Positions 28,382 to 36,135 of a DNA stretch of 64,000 nucleotides are shown here, piece by piece (positions within the stretch are counted from its first letter, which is position 1; each line of letters opens with the position of its first letter). The notes beneath the pieces were generated by a model. That model ran no database searches and had not been told where the DNA came from. It saw nothing but the letters and a program-made list of their open reading frames with translations. Source of the stretch: Pectobacterium betavasculorum. GTDB taxonomy: Bacteria; Pseudomonadota; Gammaproteobacteria; Enterobacterales; Enterobacteriaceae. Both the position numbers and the translations under genes were made by a program. Location: NCBI RefSeq assembly GCF_000749845.1, contig NZ_JQHM01000001.1, forward strand, positions 744,001 to 808,000. The letters run 5' to 3'.

Positions 28382-28685
28382 TTAGTTCAGGTTGTTGACA
28401 ATCTTATCCGCTGAGTGAGAACGGTGATAATGGGATAGAAGAGTAAAGCGTTTGCGCCATGGACAAAAACGTCAGGAACGTTTTTGAACGTTGCTAGCGA
28501 CGGCCCTAAAAGGGTGAATCTCAGGGATGAGATTCATATCCGCGCAATCCGAGCGTACAGGGACGTATTCACCGCGTCTTTACGATCTACCCATTATCAC
28601 CGTACGATGAACTTTACTAGTAGCCTCAATGGTATTGGTGGCGAGACTTTCGGTCAGAAGCCGACGAGTTTGGAGGAGAGGGCGC
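28382..28685. other. uup-pqiA intergenic region, contents
   Basis: This 304-bp gap is mostly repeat copy C (28421-28603), followed by the short pqiA leader with GGAGGAGAG at 28672-28680. A ~75-codon open frame beginning at 28484 lies in the repeat and is not supported as a gene. No separate uup terminator was found, so uup transcripts may enter the repeat. Confidence 0.65.
28421..28603 (+). repeat. Multi-hairpin intergenic repeat, copy C
   Basis: The best-preserved copy. The outer arms ACGGTGATAATGGG (28421-28434) and CCCATTATCACCGT (28590-28603) are a perfect 14-bp inverted repeat, extended by TAGA/TCTA after one bulged A. Hairpin 1 is AAAAACGT-CAGGA-ACGTTTTT, with an A-T pair where copies A and B have G-C. 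Hairpin 2 is GTTGC-TA-GCGAC with one G-U. Hairpin 3 is GAATCTCA-GGGA-TGAGATTC. It lies between uup and pqiA in the same direction as both genes. Confidence 0.87.
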
Positions 28686-30032
28686 GTGTGTTCCCATCAC
28701 GATCGGCATGACTGTAATCTTCAATGTGAGCATGACCATCAATATGAGCATGGTCTTGAACACGAACATCATCACCATGATGACTATATGCTTTGCCCGC
28801 AGTGTGACCTGCTGGTAGAGCTACCTGCATTAGCTCACGGGCAGAAGGCAACCTGTCCTCGCTGCAAAACGGCGCTAACCAGCCGCCAGACTGAGCCGCG
28901 TAAACGACCAGTTGGCTACGCGGTAAGCGCATTGTTCATGCTATTGCTGGCAAACCTTTTCCCCTTTGTTTCTATGCGCGTAGCGGGTATCACCAGCGAA
29001 ATTACCCTGATACAGATTCCTAAGGTGATGGTGGCGGAAAACTACGCCAGCGTCGCGACACTGTTTATGCTTTTTGTTCAATTAGTTCCAGCGTTCAGTA
29101 TGGCGACGCTCATTCTGCTTTGCCTGCATGCATCACTGCCGTTGGCACTGAAAAAAGGCATGGGCAAGATGTTGTTTCATCTTAAAAGTTGGGGCATGGC
29201 AGAAATTTTTCTGGCAGGTGTGTTGGTCAGCTTTGTCAAACTCATGGCCTATGGTGATATTGGTATCGGCACCAGCTTTATACCTTTTGTTCTATTCTGT
29301 CTGTTACAACTGCTCGCTTTTCAAAGTCTCGATCGGCGCTGGTTGTGGAACGACATTGTGGTGCCGCCTGTATTATCTGCCCCACCGGTTTTGGGGAAAA
29401 GCGGGCTATCGCAAGGGTTGCGTTCGTGCTCATGTTGCACCGCGATTCTGCCAGCCAACCAGTTACTATGCCCACGCTGTCACTCACGTGGACACGCCCG
29501 TAAGAAACATAGTCTGCAATGGACGCTGGCGCTGCTGATCACCTCTGTGATGCTGTATATCCCCTCGAATCTGATGCCGATTATGGTGACCGAAGCCTTT
29601 GGCGATCGTATGGGATCGACGATCATGTCGGGTGTCATTCTGCTGTGGGGAATGGGGTCCTATCCTGTCGCCATGGTGATTTTTGTTGCCAGCGTGATGG
29701 TGCCAACGCTAAAAATGCTGGCGCTAGGCTGGCTGTGCTGGCAGGCCAATGGCAAAACAAAAAAAACGGAAGACAGTGAGCGGATGCATGTCATCTATGA
29801 GATGGTTGAGTTTGTTGGGCGTTGGTCAATGATTGATGTATTCGTTATTGCCGTGTTGTCTGCGATGGTGCGCATTGGTCGTCTGATGAGTATTTATCCC
29901 GCCATTGGGGCGGTACTGTTCGCGGCCGTGGTGATTCTGACCATGTTTGCCGCGATGATGTTTGATCCCCGTTTGTTATGGGATCGTCGCGATGATGTTC
30001 TTCATAAGGAGTCTTCCGTTGGCGAAAGATAA
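28686..30032 (+). CDS. pqiA: Inner-membrane protein PqiA of the PqiABC lipid-transport system
   Basis: Paraquat-inducible, SoxRS-linked multi-pass inner-membrane protein that energises or anchors the PqiB MCE tunnel. I chose GTG 28686 (448 aa) because GGAGGAGAG precedes it by five bases; an upstream ATG at 28629 lies at the end of the repeat region without a ribosome site. Two zinc-ribbon halves are visible: CPQCDLL...CPRCKTA and CSCCTAIL...CPRCHSR, each followed by four membrane segments. The N-terminal ~33 residues are His-rich (for example HEHHHHDD) and longer than in E. coli PqiA (417 aa). The C-terminus overlaps the pqiB start. Confidence 0.93.
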   Translation: MCSHHDRHDCNLQCEHDHQYEHGLEHEHHHHDDYMLCPQCDLLVELPALAHGQKATCPRCKTALTSRQTEPRKRPVGYAVSALFMLLLANLFPFVSMRVAGITSEITLIQIPKVMVAENYASVATLFMLFVQLVPAFSMATLILLCLHASLPLALKKGMGKMLFHLKSWGMAEIFLAGVLVSFVKLMAYGDIGIGTSFIPFVLFCLLQLLAFQSLDRRWLWNDIVVPPVLSAPPVLGKSGLSQGLRSCSCCTAILPANQLLCPRCHSRGHARKKHSLQWTLALLITSVMLYIPSNLMPIMVTEAFGDRMGSTIMSGVILLWGMGSYPVAMVIFVASVMVPTLKMLALGWLCWQANGKTKKTEDSERMHVIYEMVEFVGRWSMIDVFVIAVLSAMVRIGRLMSIYPAIGAVLFAAVVILTMFAAMMFDPRLLWDRRDDVLHKESSVGER

Positions 30033-31659
30033 TCATGCCGTTGCGGATGTAGAAACAATTAAACGCTGGTCGCCGGTCTGGATTGTACCGATTGTCACGG
30101 TGCTGATCGGTGCCTGGATACTGTTTTATCATTTCAGCCACCAAGGGCCGCAAATTACGCTGATTACCAGCAACGCCGAAGGGATTGAAGCGGGAAAAAC
30201 CGCGATCAAAAGCCGCAGCGTTGATGTTGGTGTGGTCGAGAGCGTTGTGCTGAGCGACGATCTTCATCAGGTGGAAATCAAAGCCCGCCTGCATGACGGA
30301 ATGGATAAGCTGATAAAGCAGGATTCCGCTTTCTGGGTGGTGAAACCACAAATCGGTCGGGAAGGGGTTTCCGGTCTGGGTACGTTGTTATCCGGTGCCT
30401 ACATCGAACTGCAACCCGGCGCGAATAAGGATGAGAAGCGAGAGTTTACTCTTCTGGATGCGCCGCCGCTGGCTTCACCGGATGCGAAAGGCATCAGGGT
30501 GATACTTGACAGCGATCAGTCCGGACAGCTGAATGCGGGTGACCCAGTTTTGTTCCGTGGCTATCGTGTGGGATCGGTGGAAACCAGTGAGTTCGATCCG
30601 AAAGCGCGCAAGATGCGCTATCAGCTGTTTATCTCGGCTCCGTATGACGGCTTAGTCACCAATAACGTCCGTTTTTGGAAAGACAGCGGCGTTGCGTTCG
30701 ATATGTCGGCACAAGGCATGCGTGTCGAAATGGGCTCGCTGACCACGCTATTCAGCGGTGGCGTCAGCTTTGATGTCCCGGCTGGATGGGAACTGGGTGA
30801 TGCGGCTAAAGCCATGGCGGAGTATCGACTCTTTGATAGCCCGCGCAGCATTCAGGACTCGCTGTACACCGAATATAAAGAGTATCTGCTGTTCTTTAGC
30901 GAATCGATCCGTGGTTTACAGGCTGGGGCACCGGTTGAATTCCGCGGTATTCGGTTGGGTACGGTTGCCGAAGCGCCATTTTTCCCGAAAAATATGAAGC
31001 AGGAACTGGATGATGATTATCGCATTCCGGTGCTGATTCGTATTGAACCCGATCGGTTCGAGAAGAAAATTGGTGGCTCGTTCGACTTTGAGCAGCATCT
31101 TAAGCAGGCCCAATCGCTGGGGCTACGCGCCTCAATGAAGTCGGCTAACCTCCTGACGGGCGCGCTCTATGTTGATTTCGATTTTTATCCAAAAGAGAAA
31201 GTGGATAAAAAGCTACTGGTTCTGGATGGCTACCCGATTCTGCCTACCATTGACGGTGGCCTGTCACAGATTCAGCAGAAGCTGATGGCGGTGTTGGATA
31301 AGGTGAATAACCTGCCGCTGAACCCGATGGTTAATGAAGCAACGAAGACGCTGACGGAAAGCCAGGCGACGCTGCGCGAAATGCAAAAAACGCTGGCGAC
31401 GTTGAATAAACTGACCTCCAGCAAAGCGATGCAGAACCTACCGGAAGATATGCAAAAAACGTTGCTTGAGCTGAATCGGAGTATGAAAGGCTTCCAGCCC
31501 GGCTCACCGGCATATAATAAGATGGTGGCGGATATGCAGCGGTTGGATCAGGTCTTGCGGGAACTACAGCCAGTGCTGCGAACCCTGAATGAGAAAAGTA
31601 ATGCGTTGGTGTTTGAGGCCTCTGGTAGTCAAGATCCTCAGCCGAAGAGGGCAAAATGA
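30019..31659 (+). CDS. pqiB: MCE-family intermembrane transport protein PqiB
   Basis: Periplasm-spanning MCE protein, anchored by one N-terminal helix, that forms a hexameric needle between the inner and outer membranes for lipid traffic. I chose TTG 30019, with AAGGAG seven bases upstream, because it gives 546 aa, the E. coli length; an in-frame ATG at 29992 lacks a good ribosome site. The helix (VWIVPIVTVLIGAWILFYHF) is at about residues 18-37. Three MCE domains follow (GQITLITSNAEGI-like, IRVILDSDQSGQL, GLQAGAPVEFRGIRLGTV). The C-terminal coiled coil ends EASGSQDPQPKRAK. It overlaps pqiA by 14 bases. Confidence 0.93.
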   Translation: MAKDNHAVADVETIKRWSPVWIVPIVTVLIGAWILFYHFSHQGPQITLITSNAEGIEAGKTAIKSRSVDVGVVESVVLSDDLHQVEIKARLHDGMDKLIKQDSAFWVVKPQIGREGVSGLGTLLSGAYIELQPGANKDEKREFTLLDAPPLASPDAKGIRVILDSDQSGQLNAGDPVLFRGYRVGSVETSEFDPKARKMRYQLFISAPYDGLVTNNVRFWKDSGVAFDMSAQGMRVEMGSLTTLFSGGVSFDVPAGWELGDAAKAMAEYRLFDSPRSIQDSLYTEYKEYLLFFSESIRGLQAGAPVEFRGIRLGTVAEAPFFPKNMKQELDDDYRIPVLIRIEPDRFEKKIGGSFDFEQHLKQAQSLGLRASMKSANLLTGALYVDFDFYPKEKVDKKLLVLDGYPILPTIDGGLSQIQQKLMAVLDKVNNLPLNPMVNEATKTLTESQATLREMQKTLATLNKLTSSKAMQNLPEDMQKTLLELNRSMKGFQPGSPAYNKMVADMQRLDQVLRELQPVLRTLNEKSNALVFEASGSQDPQPKRAK

Positions 31660-32228
31660 TGATGAAAGTATGGACGCTAGCTCTGGTGCTGGTATTGAGT
31701 GCCTGTAGCAGCAGTAGTAATACGCAGAAAACGTACTATCAGCTACCGGTAATGGCGGATACCAGCACGACGCAAACTGCGGTGTCACAGGGGCGTCCGC
31801 TATGGGTTGAGCATGTCAGCGTGGCGGATTATCTCGTTAATACAGGGTTGGTCTATCAGACTAACGACGTGCAGTATGTTATTGCCAGTAATAACCTGTG
31901 GGCCAGCCCGTTGGATCAGCAATTGCAGCAGGCGCTGGTGGCTAATCTAGGGCATAAGCTGCCCGGTTGGGTCGTGACCACGCAACCACAGGGAAGCGAG
32001 CAGGCGGTGCTGAACGTTTCTGTCACAGGCTTTCACGGTCGTTATGATGGCAATGTTGTGGTACGTGGAGAATGGATGCTGACCTATCAGGGAAAAGTAC
32101 TTAAACGTCCTTTCAGCGTGTTGCTGCCGCAAACGGAAGATGGCTATGACACGTTGGTAAGAACATTGGCGCAAGGCTGGCAGCAGGTTTCTCAGTCGAT
32201 TGCTCAGCAGGCCAGTACGCTTAACTAA
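31656..32228 (+). CDS. pqiC: Outer-membrane lipoprotein PqiC
   Basis: ABC-type-transport auxiliary lipoprotein (formerly YmbA), which docks the PqiB needle at the outer membrane. The signal peptide ends in lipobox LSAC near residue 17, with Ser after the Cys, consistent with outer-membrane sorting. The mature part has YYQLP near the start and the conserved segments RPLWVEHVSVADYL and VIASNNLWASPLDQQL. The length is 190 aa (E. coli 187). It overlaps the pqiB stop (ATGA), closing the pqiABC operon, and is followed by a clear terminator. Nearby in-frame ATGs at 31659 and 31662 are possible alternative starts. Confidence 0.92.
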   Translation: MMMKVWTLALVLVLSACSSSSNTQKTYYQLPVMADTSTTQTAVSQGRPLWVEHVSVADYLVNTGLVYQTNDVQYVIASNNLWASPLDQQLQQALVANLGHKLPGWVVTTQPQGSEQAVLNVSVTGFHGRYDGNVVVRGEWMLTYQGKVLKRPFSVLLPQTEDGYDTLVRTLAQGWQQVSQSIAQQASTLN

Positions 32229-32305
32229 GTGTTACCAATGTTTAGTATTACCTGATGTGGTTTGGCAGAAATGCCGACGTTTAAGATCACGTTGCTAAAA
32301 ATCTG

Positions 32306-32356
32306 ACCTCTAAAGATGTAATGCAGTGACTGCATTGCACTTTTAGAGGTTTTTTA
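32306..32356 (+). terminator. Rho-independent terminator of pqiABC
   Basis: ACCTCTAAA pairs with TTTAGAGGT, enclosing an inner ATGCAGT-GA-CTGCAT stem, followed by TTTTTTATTG. Confidence 0.85.
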
Positions 32357-32446
32357 TTGTTTTCAATTGGTTAGGTTTTTTCATGCCGTGGTGGGGAAAA
32401 TTCCTATTTTTGATCACAAATATGACACTGGCGTGAATTTTGCGCC

Positions 32447-32475
32447 TTGACCTTTGGCGGCAGAATCGGTATTGA
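32447..32475 (+). promoter_or_regulatory. Candidate rmf promoter
   Basis: TTGACC (-35) and TATTGA (-10) are separated by 17 bases, about 70 bases upstream of rmf. A TCACAAAT half-site upstream (near 32415) may relate to the CRP control known for E. coli rmf, but the partner half is poor. Weak support. Confidence 0.35.
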
Positions 32476-32544
32476 TAGTCTGTGATTGCTTGTAAAGTAA
32501 TCATTGTTTTCTTTCCACCAGATAAATAATGAGGGAAATAAGGC

Positions 32545-32712
32545 ATGAAGAGACAGAAACGCGATCGCCTTGAACGGGCTCATTCACGTGGTTATCAAGC
32601 TGGTATTGTCGGTAGACCAAAGGAATTTTGTCCTTATCAATCAATTAATGCCCGGTCTTACTGGTTGGGAGGCTGGCGAAAAGCCATGGAGGACAGGGCT
32701 GTTACCGCTTAG
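32545..32712 (+). CDS. rmf: Ribosome modulation factor Rmf
   Basis: Small basic stationary-phase protein that binds 30S subunits near the anti-Shine-Dalgarno region and drives formation of inactive 100S ribosome dimers. It has 55 codons plus stop, the same length as in E. coli. The protein begins MKRQKRDRLERAHSRGYQAG and continues with CPYQSINARSYWLGGWRKAMEDR, which aligns without gaps to the E. coli protein. AAGG and GAGGG lie just upstream of the ATG. It is flanked by terminators on both sides, so it is monocistronic. In E. coli fabA follows; here a chemoreceptor does. Confidence 0.96.
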   Translation: MKRQKRDRLERAHSRGYQAGIVGRPKEFCPYQSINARSYWLGGWRKAMEDRAVTA

Positions 32713-32735
32713 CGCGCCTTGTCATTAGAGGGAAT

Positions 32736-32764
32736 GCCTCCGCTTTTGCGGAGGCTTTTGTTTT
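32736..32764 (+). terminator. Rho-independent terminator of rmf
   Basis: GCCTCCGC-TTTT-GCGGAGGC is a perfect 8-bp GC-rich stem followed by TTTTGTTTT, 23 bases after the rmf stop. Confidence 0.92.
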
Positions 32765-32875
32765 CAAGGGTGAATGTTTTTAGGGGCCAAATGCCCTGAT
32801 CCTACTTTTCTCTGTTCAACCGACACAGAGCTCAACGACAGATACGATCAACAAACACGATTAACAAATGCATGT

Positions 32876-32907
32876 GCCTCGGATAGCGATTCGAGGCTTT
32901 GTTATTT
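32876..32907 (+). terminator. Second terminator-like hairpin after rmf
   Basis: GCCTCG pairs with CGAGGC across a 10-nt loop and is followed by TTTGTTATTT. It lies in the 422-bp rmf-chemoreceptor gap, which is otherwise A/T-rich with no gene seen. It may be a backup terminator or a relic of a lost gene. Confidence 0.5.
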
Positions 32908-33134
32908 CTGTAATCTCATTTACGTATTTATTTCGATTCCGACCATTTATGGCCATTTCCTCGTCGTTATTGCGCATTGTTGCCTTTAAATTGAGCGAAT
33001 AGGATGATTGTTCATTATTTATTGTTAAAAAATCTATCATTACTACCTGAATGGTATGGCTCAAGCTGGCAATGTAGTGTAATTTTTTTATTCGGAATTT
33101 TCTGAAAGAGTTAGAGAGTAGAGAGAAGAATATA

Positions 33135-34694
33135 GTGAAATTACGAACCAGAATTGCACTGCTATGCGGTACGACCTTGCTAGGGATGCTAATTTTATCT
33201 GCGGTAGCACTGAACACACTCTATAACGCGATGATGAGTGAACGCACCGGCCAGCTTTCTACGCTGGTTGAACTGGCTCATTCGGCGGCGCAGAAAGCGT
33301 ACGAGTTGGAGAAAAGTGGCCAACTGTCGCGCGACGAAGCAGAGAAAGAGGCCAGACGCACGATCGGGAGTTTCCATCAGGGCGATCGCTATTTCTTCGT
33401 GCGTGGCTATACGAATGACGTGAACTATGTGCACCCTAATCCTAAGCGTATTGGTATCGTCGATGCGAATGGTGGTAAAGAAGCTGGAGAACGCTACCGA
33501 GCTTCGCTTCAAGGCAATACGATTGGTACCGTGATTGCGGAAGGGACGCGTCCAGGGCAGCAAAATAAGGTTGAGAAGCTTTACGCCGTTATTAAATTCG
33601 AGCCTTGGGACTGGACAATTGGCTATGGTGATTACATTGACGATATTCAGCAGACGTTCTGGCGCAATGCGCTGATCTTACTGTCTTTAGGACTGGTTCT
33701 GCTGTTAATTATTTCTGCGTTTGCATGGAATATGTTGCGCACGCTGATGCGCCAGCTTGGCGGAGAACCGCAATACGCCGTTGATGTTGTACGCGAAATC
33801 GCGGAAGGCAATTTACGTGTTGAGGTTGAAACGACGCCGGGCGATCAAACCAGTATTCTTTACGCTATCCGTGCGATGCGCGATAACCTGTCGCATTTGG
33901 TTAATCAGGTCCGCAGCAGTACTAACTCGATTGCTACGGCTTCGACGCAGATCGCATCGGGTAACGGCGATTTGTCTGCCCGTACTGAATCGCAGGCCAG
34001 CGCATTAGAGCAGACAGCATCGGCGATGGAACAGCTAACCGCAGCGGTGAAACAGAATGCGGATAACGCCCGCTATGCAAATGAACTCGCGGTGTCGGCA
34101 TCGGACGTAGCGGTGCGCGGCGGTGACGTTGTGAGTCGGGTCGTCGTGACGATGGATTCCATCAGTTCATCATCTCGCAAAATTGTAGATATTATCGGTG
34201 TTATCGATAGCATTGCTTTCCAGACGAACATCCTGGCGCTGAATGCGGCGGTGGAGGCTGCGCGTGCTGGTGAACAAGGGCGTGGCTTCGCCGTGGTCGC
34301 GAGTGAGGTGCGCACGTTGGCACAGCGTTCGGCATCCGCTGCCAAGGAAATCAAAGGTTTGATTGATGACTCTGTTGCCAAGGTTGGAGAAGGCACGGAT
34401 TTCGTGAAGCAGGCTGGCGATACGATGAATGAAGTGGTTGAAAGCGTGCATCGCGTAACGTCTATGATGGGTGAGATCAGCATCGCGAGTGCAGAACAAC
34501 GCTCGGGCATTGAACAGGTTAACCTCGCGATATCGCAGATGGATCAGAGTACCGAGCAGAACGCGGCATTGGTTGAAGAAGCACTGGCTGCGGCACACTC
34601 GCTGAATGAACAGGCTCAAGAACTGTCACGTACCGTTGAACAGTTCCGCGTCGATGAGTCGGCGGGCAGCTATCTGGCGCTAGATGCAAGATAG
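33135..34694 (+). CDS. Methyl-accepting chemotaxis protein with single Cache sensor
   Basis: Transmembrane chemoreceptor. Hydrophobic segment 1 is near residues 7-28. The periplasmic part (about 30-180), with [21 protein letters not shown] and [16 protein letters not shown], is a single Cache (sCache_2) sensor. Segment 2 ([21 protein letters not shown], about 177-197) leads to HAMP and the signalling hairpin with the highly conserved tip [38 protein letters not shown]. The ligand cannot be read from the sequence. It starts at GTG with a modest ribosome site (GAGAGAAG). The C-terminus (SYLALDAR) lacks the NWETF-type CheR/CheB-binding pentapeptide. It is monocistronic. Length 519 aa. Confidence 0.92.
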   Translation: MKLRTRIALLCGTTLLGMLILSAVALNTLYNAMMSERTGQLSTLVELAHSAAQKAYELEKSGQLSRDEAEKEARRTIGSFHQGDRYFFVRGYTNDVNYVHPNPKRIGIVDANGGKEAGERYRASLQGNTIGTVIAEGTRPGQQNKVEKLYAVIKFEPWDWTIGYGDYIDDIQQTFWRNALILLSLGLVLLLIISAFAWNMLRTLMRQLGGEPQYAVDVVREIAEGNLRVEVETTPGDQTSILYAIRAMRDNLSHLVNQVRSSTNSIATASTQIASGNGDLSARTESQASALEQTASAMEQLTAAVKQNADNARYANELAVSASDVAVRGGDVVSRVVVTMDSISSSSRKIVDIIGVIDSIAFQTNILALNAAVEAARAGEQGRGFAVVASEVRTLAQRSASAAKEIKGLIDDSVAKVGEGTDFVKQAGDTMNEVVESVHRVTSMMGEISIASAEQRSGIEQVNLAISQMDQSTEQNAALVEEALAAAHSLNEQAQELSRTVEQFRVDESAGSYLALDAR

Positions 34695-34706
34695 CTGGAG
34701 AAAAAA

Positions 34707-34747
34707 GGCAGAGTTCTGGGGTCTGATCGGACTCTGCCGATATTTTT
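34707..34747 (+). terminator. Rho-independent terminator of the chemoreceptor gene
   Basis: GGCAGAGT pairs with ACTCTGCC across a 16-nt loop, followed by GATATTTTT. Confidence 0.82.
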
Positions 34748-34765
34748 CACCTGCTCCATCACCCT

Positions 34766-34794
34766 AAAAGAAAACGCCCCTGACTTGCGTCAGG
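34766..34794 (-). terminator. Second (distal) terminator downstream of tRNA-Ser
   Basis: On the minus strand, CCTGAC-GCAA-GTCAGG is followed by GGCGTTTTCTTTTA. It keeps the GCAA loop of the proximal terminator but has a re-formed, shorter stem. Confidence 0.65.
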
Positions 34795-34923
34795 TGGATG
34801 AGTATACTGGGATTGACTCGCGGCGTCCTGCCGCTCGCCCTTCGGGCCGCCGTTGGCGCTCCAAAACGCCAGTCCTGTCGTTTTGTCGAACCCTGTCAAA
34901 GCTTCTCATCCGTTCCATCACCC

Positions 34924-34958
34924 TAAAAGAAAACGCCCTTAACTTGCGTCAAGGGCGT
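34924..34958 (-). terminator. Proximal Rho-independent terminator of tRNA-Ser
   Basis: On the minus strand, ACGCCCTTGAC-GCAA-GTTAAGGGCGT (11 bp with one G-U, GNRA-type loop) is followed by TTTTCTTTTA, 11 bases after the tRNA CCA end. Confidence 0.9.
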
Positions 34959-34969
34959 TTTCTTTTATA

Positions 34970-35059
34970 TGGCGGTGAGGAAGGGATTCGAACCCTTGAT
35001 ACGTTTTCACGTATACACACTTTCCAGGCGTGCTCCTTCAGCCTCTCGGACACCTCACC
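34970..35059 (-). tRNA. serX: tRNA-Ser, anticodon GGA
   Basis: A 90-nt class II tRNA with encoded CCA. The acceptor 5' strand GGTGAGG pairs with CCTCACC before the discriminator base and CCA. The anticodon loop in CACGCCTGGAAAGTGTG gives GGA, reading UCC/UCU. The long variable arm is TATACG-TGAAAA-CGTAT, and the T loop GGTTCGAATCC is canonical. It closely resembles E. coli serX, which also lies near ycdX and ycdY. A good promoter is upstream and a terminator downstream. Confidence 0.97.
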
Positions 35060-35095
35060 GTGGCCTCGCTGTCTGTCTTGCCAGCGGACGGCGCT

Positions 35096-35124
35096 AATGT
35101 AGGTAAATTGCCGAACAGCGTCAA
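35096..35124 (-). promoter_or_regulatory. Promoter of tRNA-Ser
   Basis: On the minus strand, TTGACG (-35) and TACATT (-10) are separated by exactly 17 bases, followed by the GC-rich discriminator AGCGCCG expected at stable-RNA promoters under stringent control. It lies 37 bases before the mature tRNA 5' end. Confidence 0.75.
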
Positions 35125-35335
35125 CAAACTTCTGCATCACTCGCGTTCAATTAGCTAAAGTTAACGCAATTTGTTGCTTTGCTCACCATTTTGCTCTCGC
35201 CTTGGTTCATTCCCTGCATTGAGCTGAAGCGTAATGTTTCATTTTTGTTAGCCATGTGTTGTTGATTCGCTCGCTGGCTGCGGAATATCCCTGGAAATGG
35301 TATGCTGACTTGCAAACATTGACTCAGGAGAACCT

Positions 35336-36073
35336 ATGTATCCCGTCGATTTACATATGCACACCGTTGCCAGTACCCACGCTTACAGTACCTTGCATGA
35401 TTACATCGCTGAAGCACAGCAGAAGAATATCCGCCTGTTTGCTATTACCGATCATGGCCCGGATATGGCGGATGCGCCGCATTACTGGCATTTTATGAAT
35501 ATGAGGGTTTGGCCGCGTCTGGTTGATGGCGTCGGTATCCTGCGCGGTATCGAAGCGAATATCAAAAACATCGACGGTGATATCGATTGCACTGGCCCCA
35601 TGTTGGATCAGGTCGATGTGATTATTGCAGGCTTTCACGAGCCGGTTTTTCCACCGCAGGATAAAGAAATACATACTGCGGCGATGATCGCGACCATGGC
35701 GCGTGGGGATGCACATATCATTAGCCACCCCGGTAATCCCAAGTTTCCCGTCGATATCCGCGCGATTGCTGAAGCTGCGGCGGAATACAACGTTGCACTG
35801 GAGCTGAATAACTCCTCTTTTATGCATTCACGCAAAGGAAGTGAACCAAACTGTCGAGCGATTGCTGAAGCTGTTCGTGACGCCGGTGGGCTACTTTCTT
35901 TAGGTTCTGATTCCCATATTGCGTTTTCTCTGGGAGACTTTACTCACTGTGAACGTATTTTGCGGGATGTGAATTTCCCACAAGATCGGGTATTAAACGT
36001 AAGCCCTCGGCGCGTGTTGGATTTCCTCGAACAGCGTGGAATGCCTGCTATCGCTGAACTTGCTGATTTGTGA
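35336..36073 (+). CDS. ycdX: PHP-domain phosphatase YcdX
   Basis: Trinuclear-zinc PHP-fold phosphatase. E. coli YcdX is linked to swarming and is activated by its neighbour YcdY. Metal-binding motifs are visible in order: [10 protein letters not shown] at residues 5-14, [32 protein letters not shown] and SLGSDSHIA. The length is 245 aa, the same as E. coli. The start [10 protein letters not shown] follows CAGGAG. ycdY lies 62 bases downstream. In E. coli ghrA precedes ycdX; it is absent here, where tRNA-Ser is upstream instead. Confidence 0.95.
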   Translation: MYPVDLHMHTVASTHAYSTLHDYIAEAQQKNIRLFAITDHGPDMADAPHYWHFMNMRVWPRLVDGVGILRGIEANIKNIDGDIDCTGPMLDQVDVIIAGFHEPVFPPQDKEIHTAAMIATMARGDAHIISHPGNPKFPVDIRAIAEAAAEYNVALELNNSSFMHSRKGSEPNCRAIAEAVRDAGGLLSLGSDSHIAFSLGDFTHCERILRDVNFPQDRVLNVSPRRVLDFLEQRGMPAIAELADL

Positions 36074-36135
36074 CCGCGTCACTTAAAGATATTGTCACTT
36101 GAAAACATCACCCCTTAAAAATAAATAGGTAATGA

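Larger units (their letters stand above)
34757..34958 (-). repeat. Duplicated terminator and multi-stem segment downstream of tRNA-Ser
   Basis: On the minus strand, downstream of the tRNA, the terminator sequence occurs twice: at 34924-34958 and, diverged, at 34766-34794. Each is followed by the same TTTTCTTTTAGGGTGATGGA. The interval between them is closed by GGATGAG (34796-34802) with CTCATCC (34905-34911) and TTGAC with GTCAA. It contains the hairpins GCGGC-GTCCT-GCCGC, GCCC-TTC-GGGC and CAAAACG/CGTTTTG. The arrangement recalls the rtT repeats downstream of E. coli tyrT. Confidence 0.7.

Noticed and set aside
28484-28711. A shared peptide (VNLRDEIHIRAIRAYRDVFTAS) in the repeat copies, possibly a small protein family
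   Set aside because: The frame upstream of it is broken by single-base length differences between copies, copy B lacks the ATG, and the similarity follows DNA conservation of the hairpins; copy A reads antisense to muk transcription.
32774-32989. 71-codon frame between rmf and the chemoreceptor gene
   Set aside because: It runs through a terminator-like hairpin, is Cys-rich without pattern and lacks a ribosome site.
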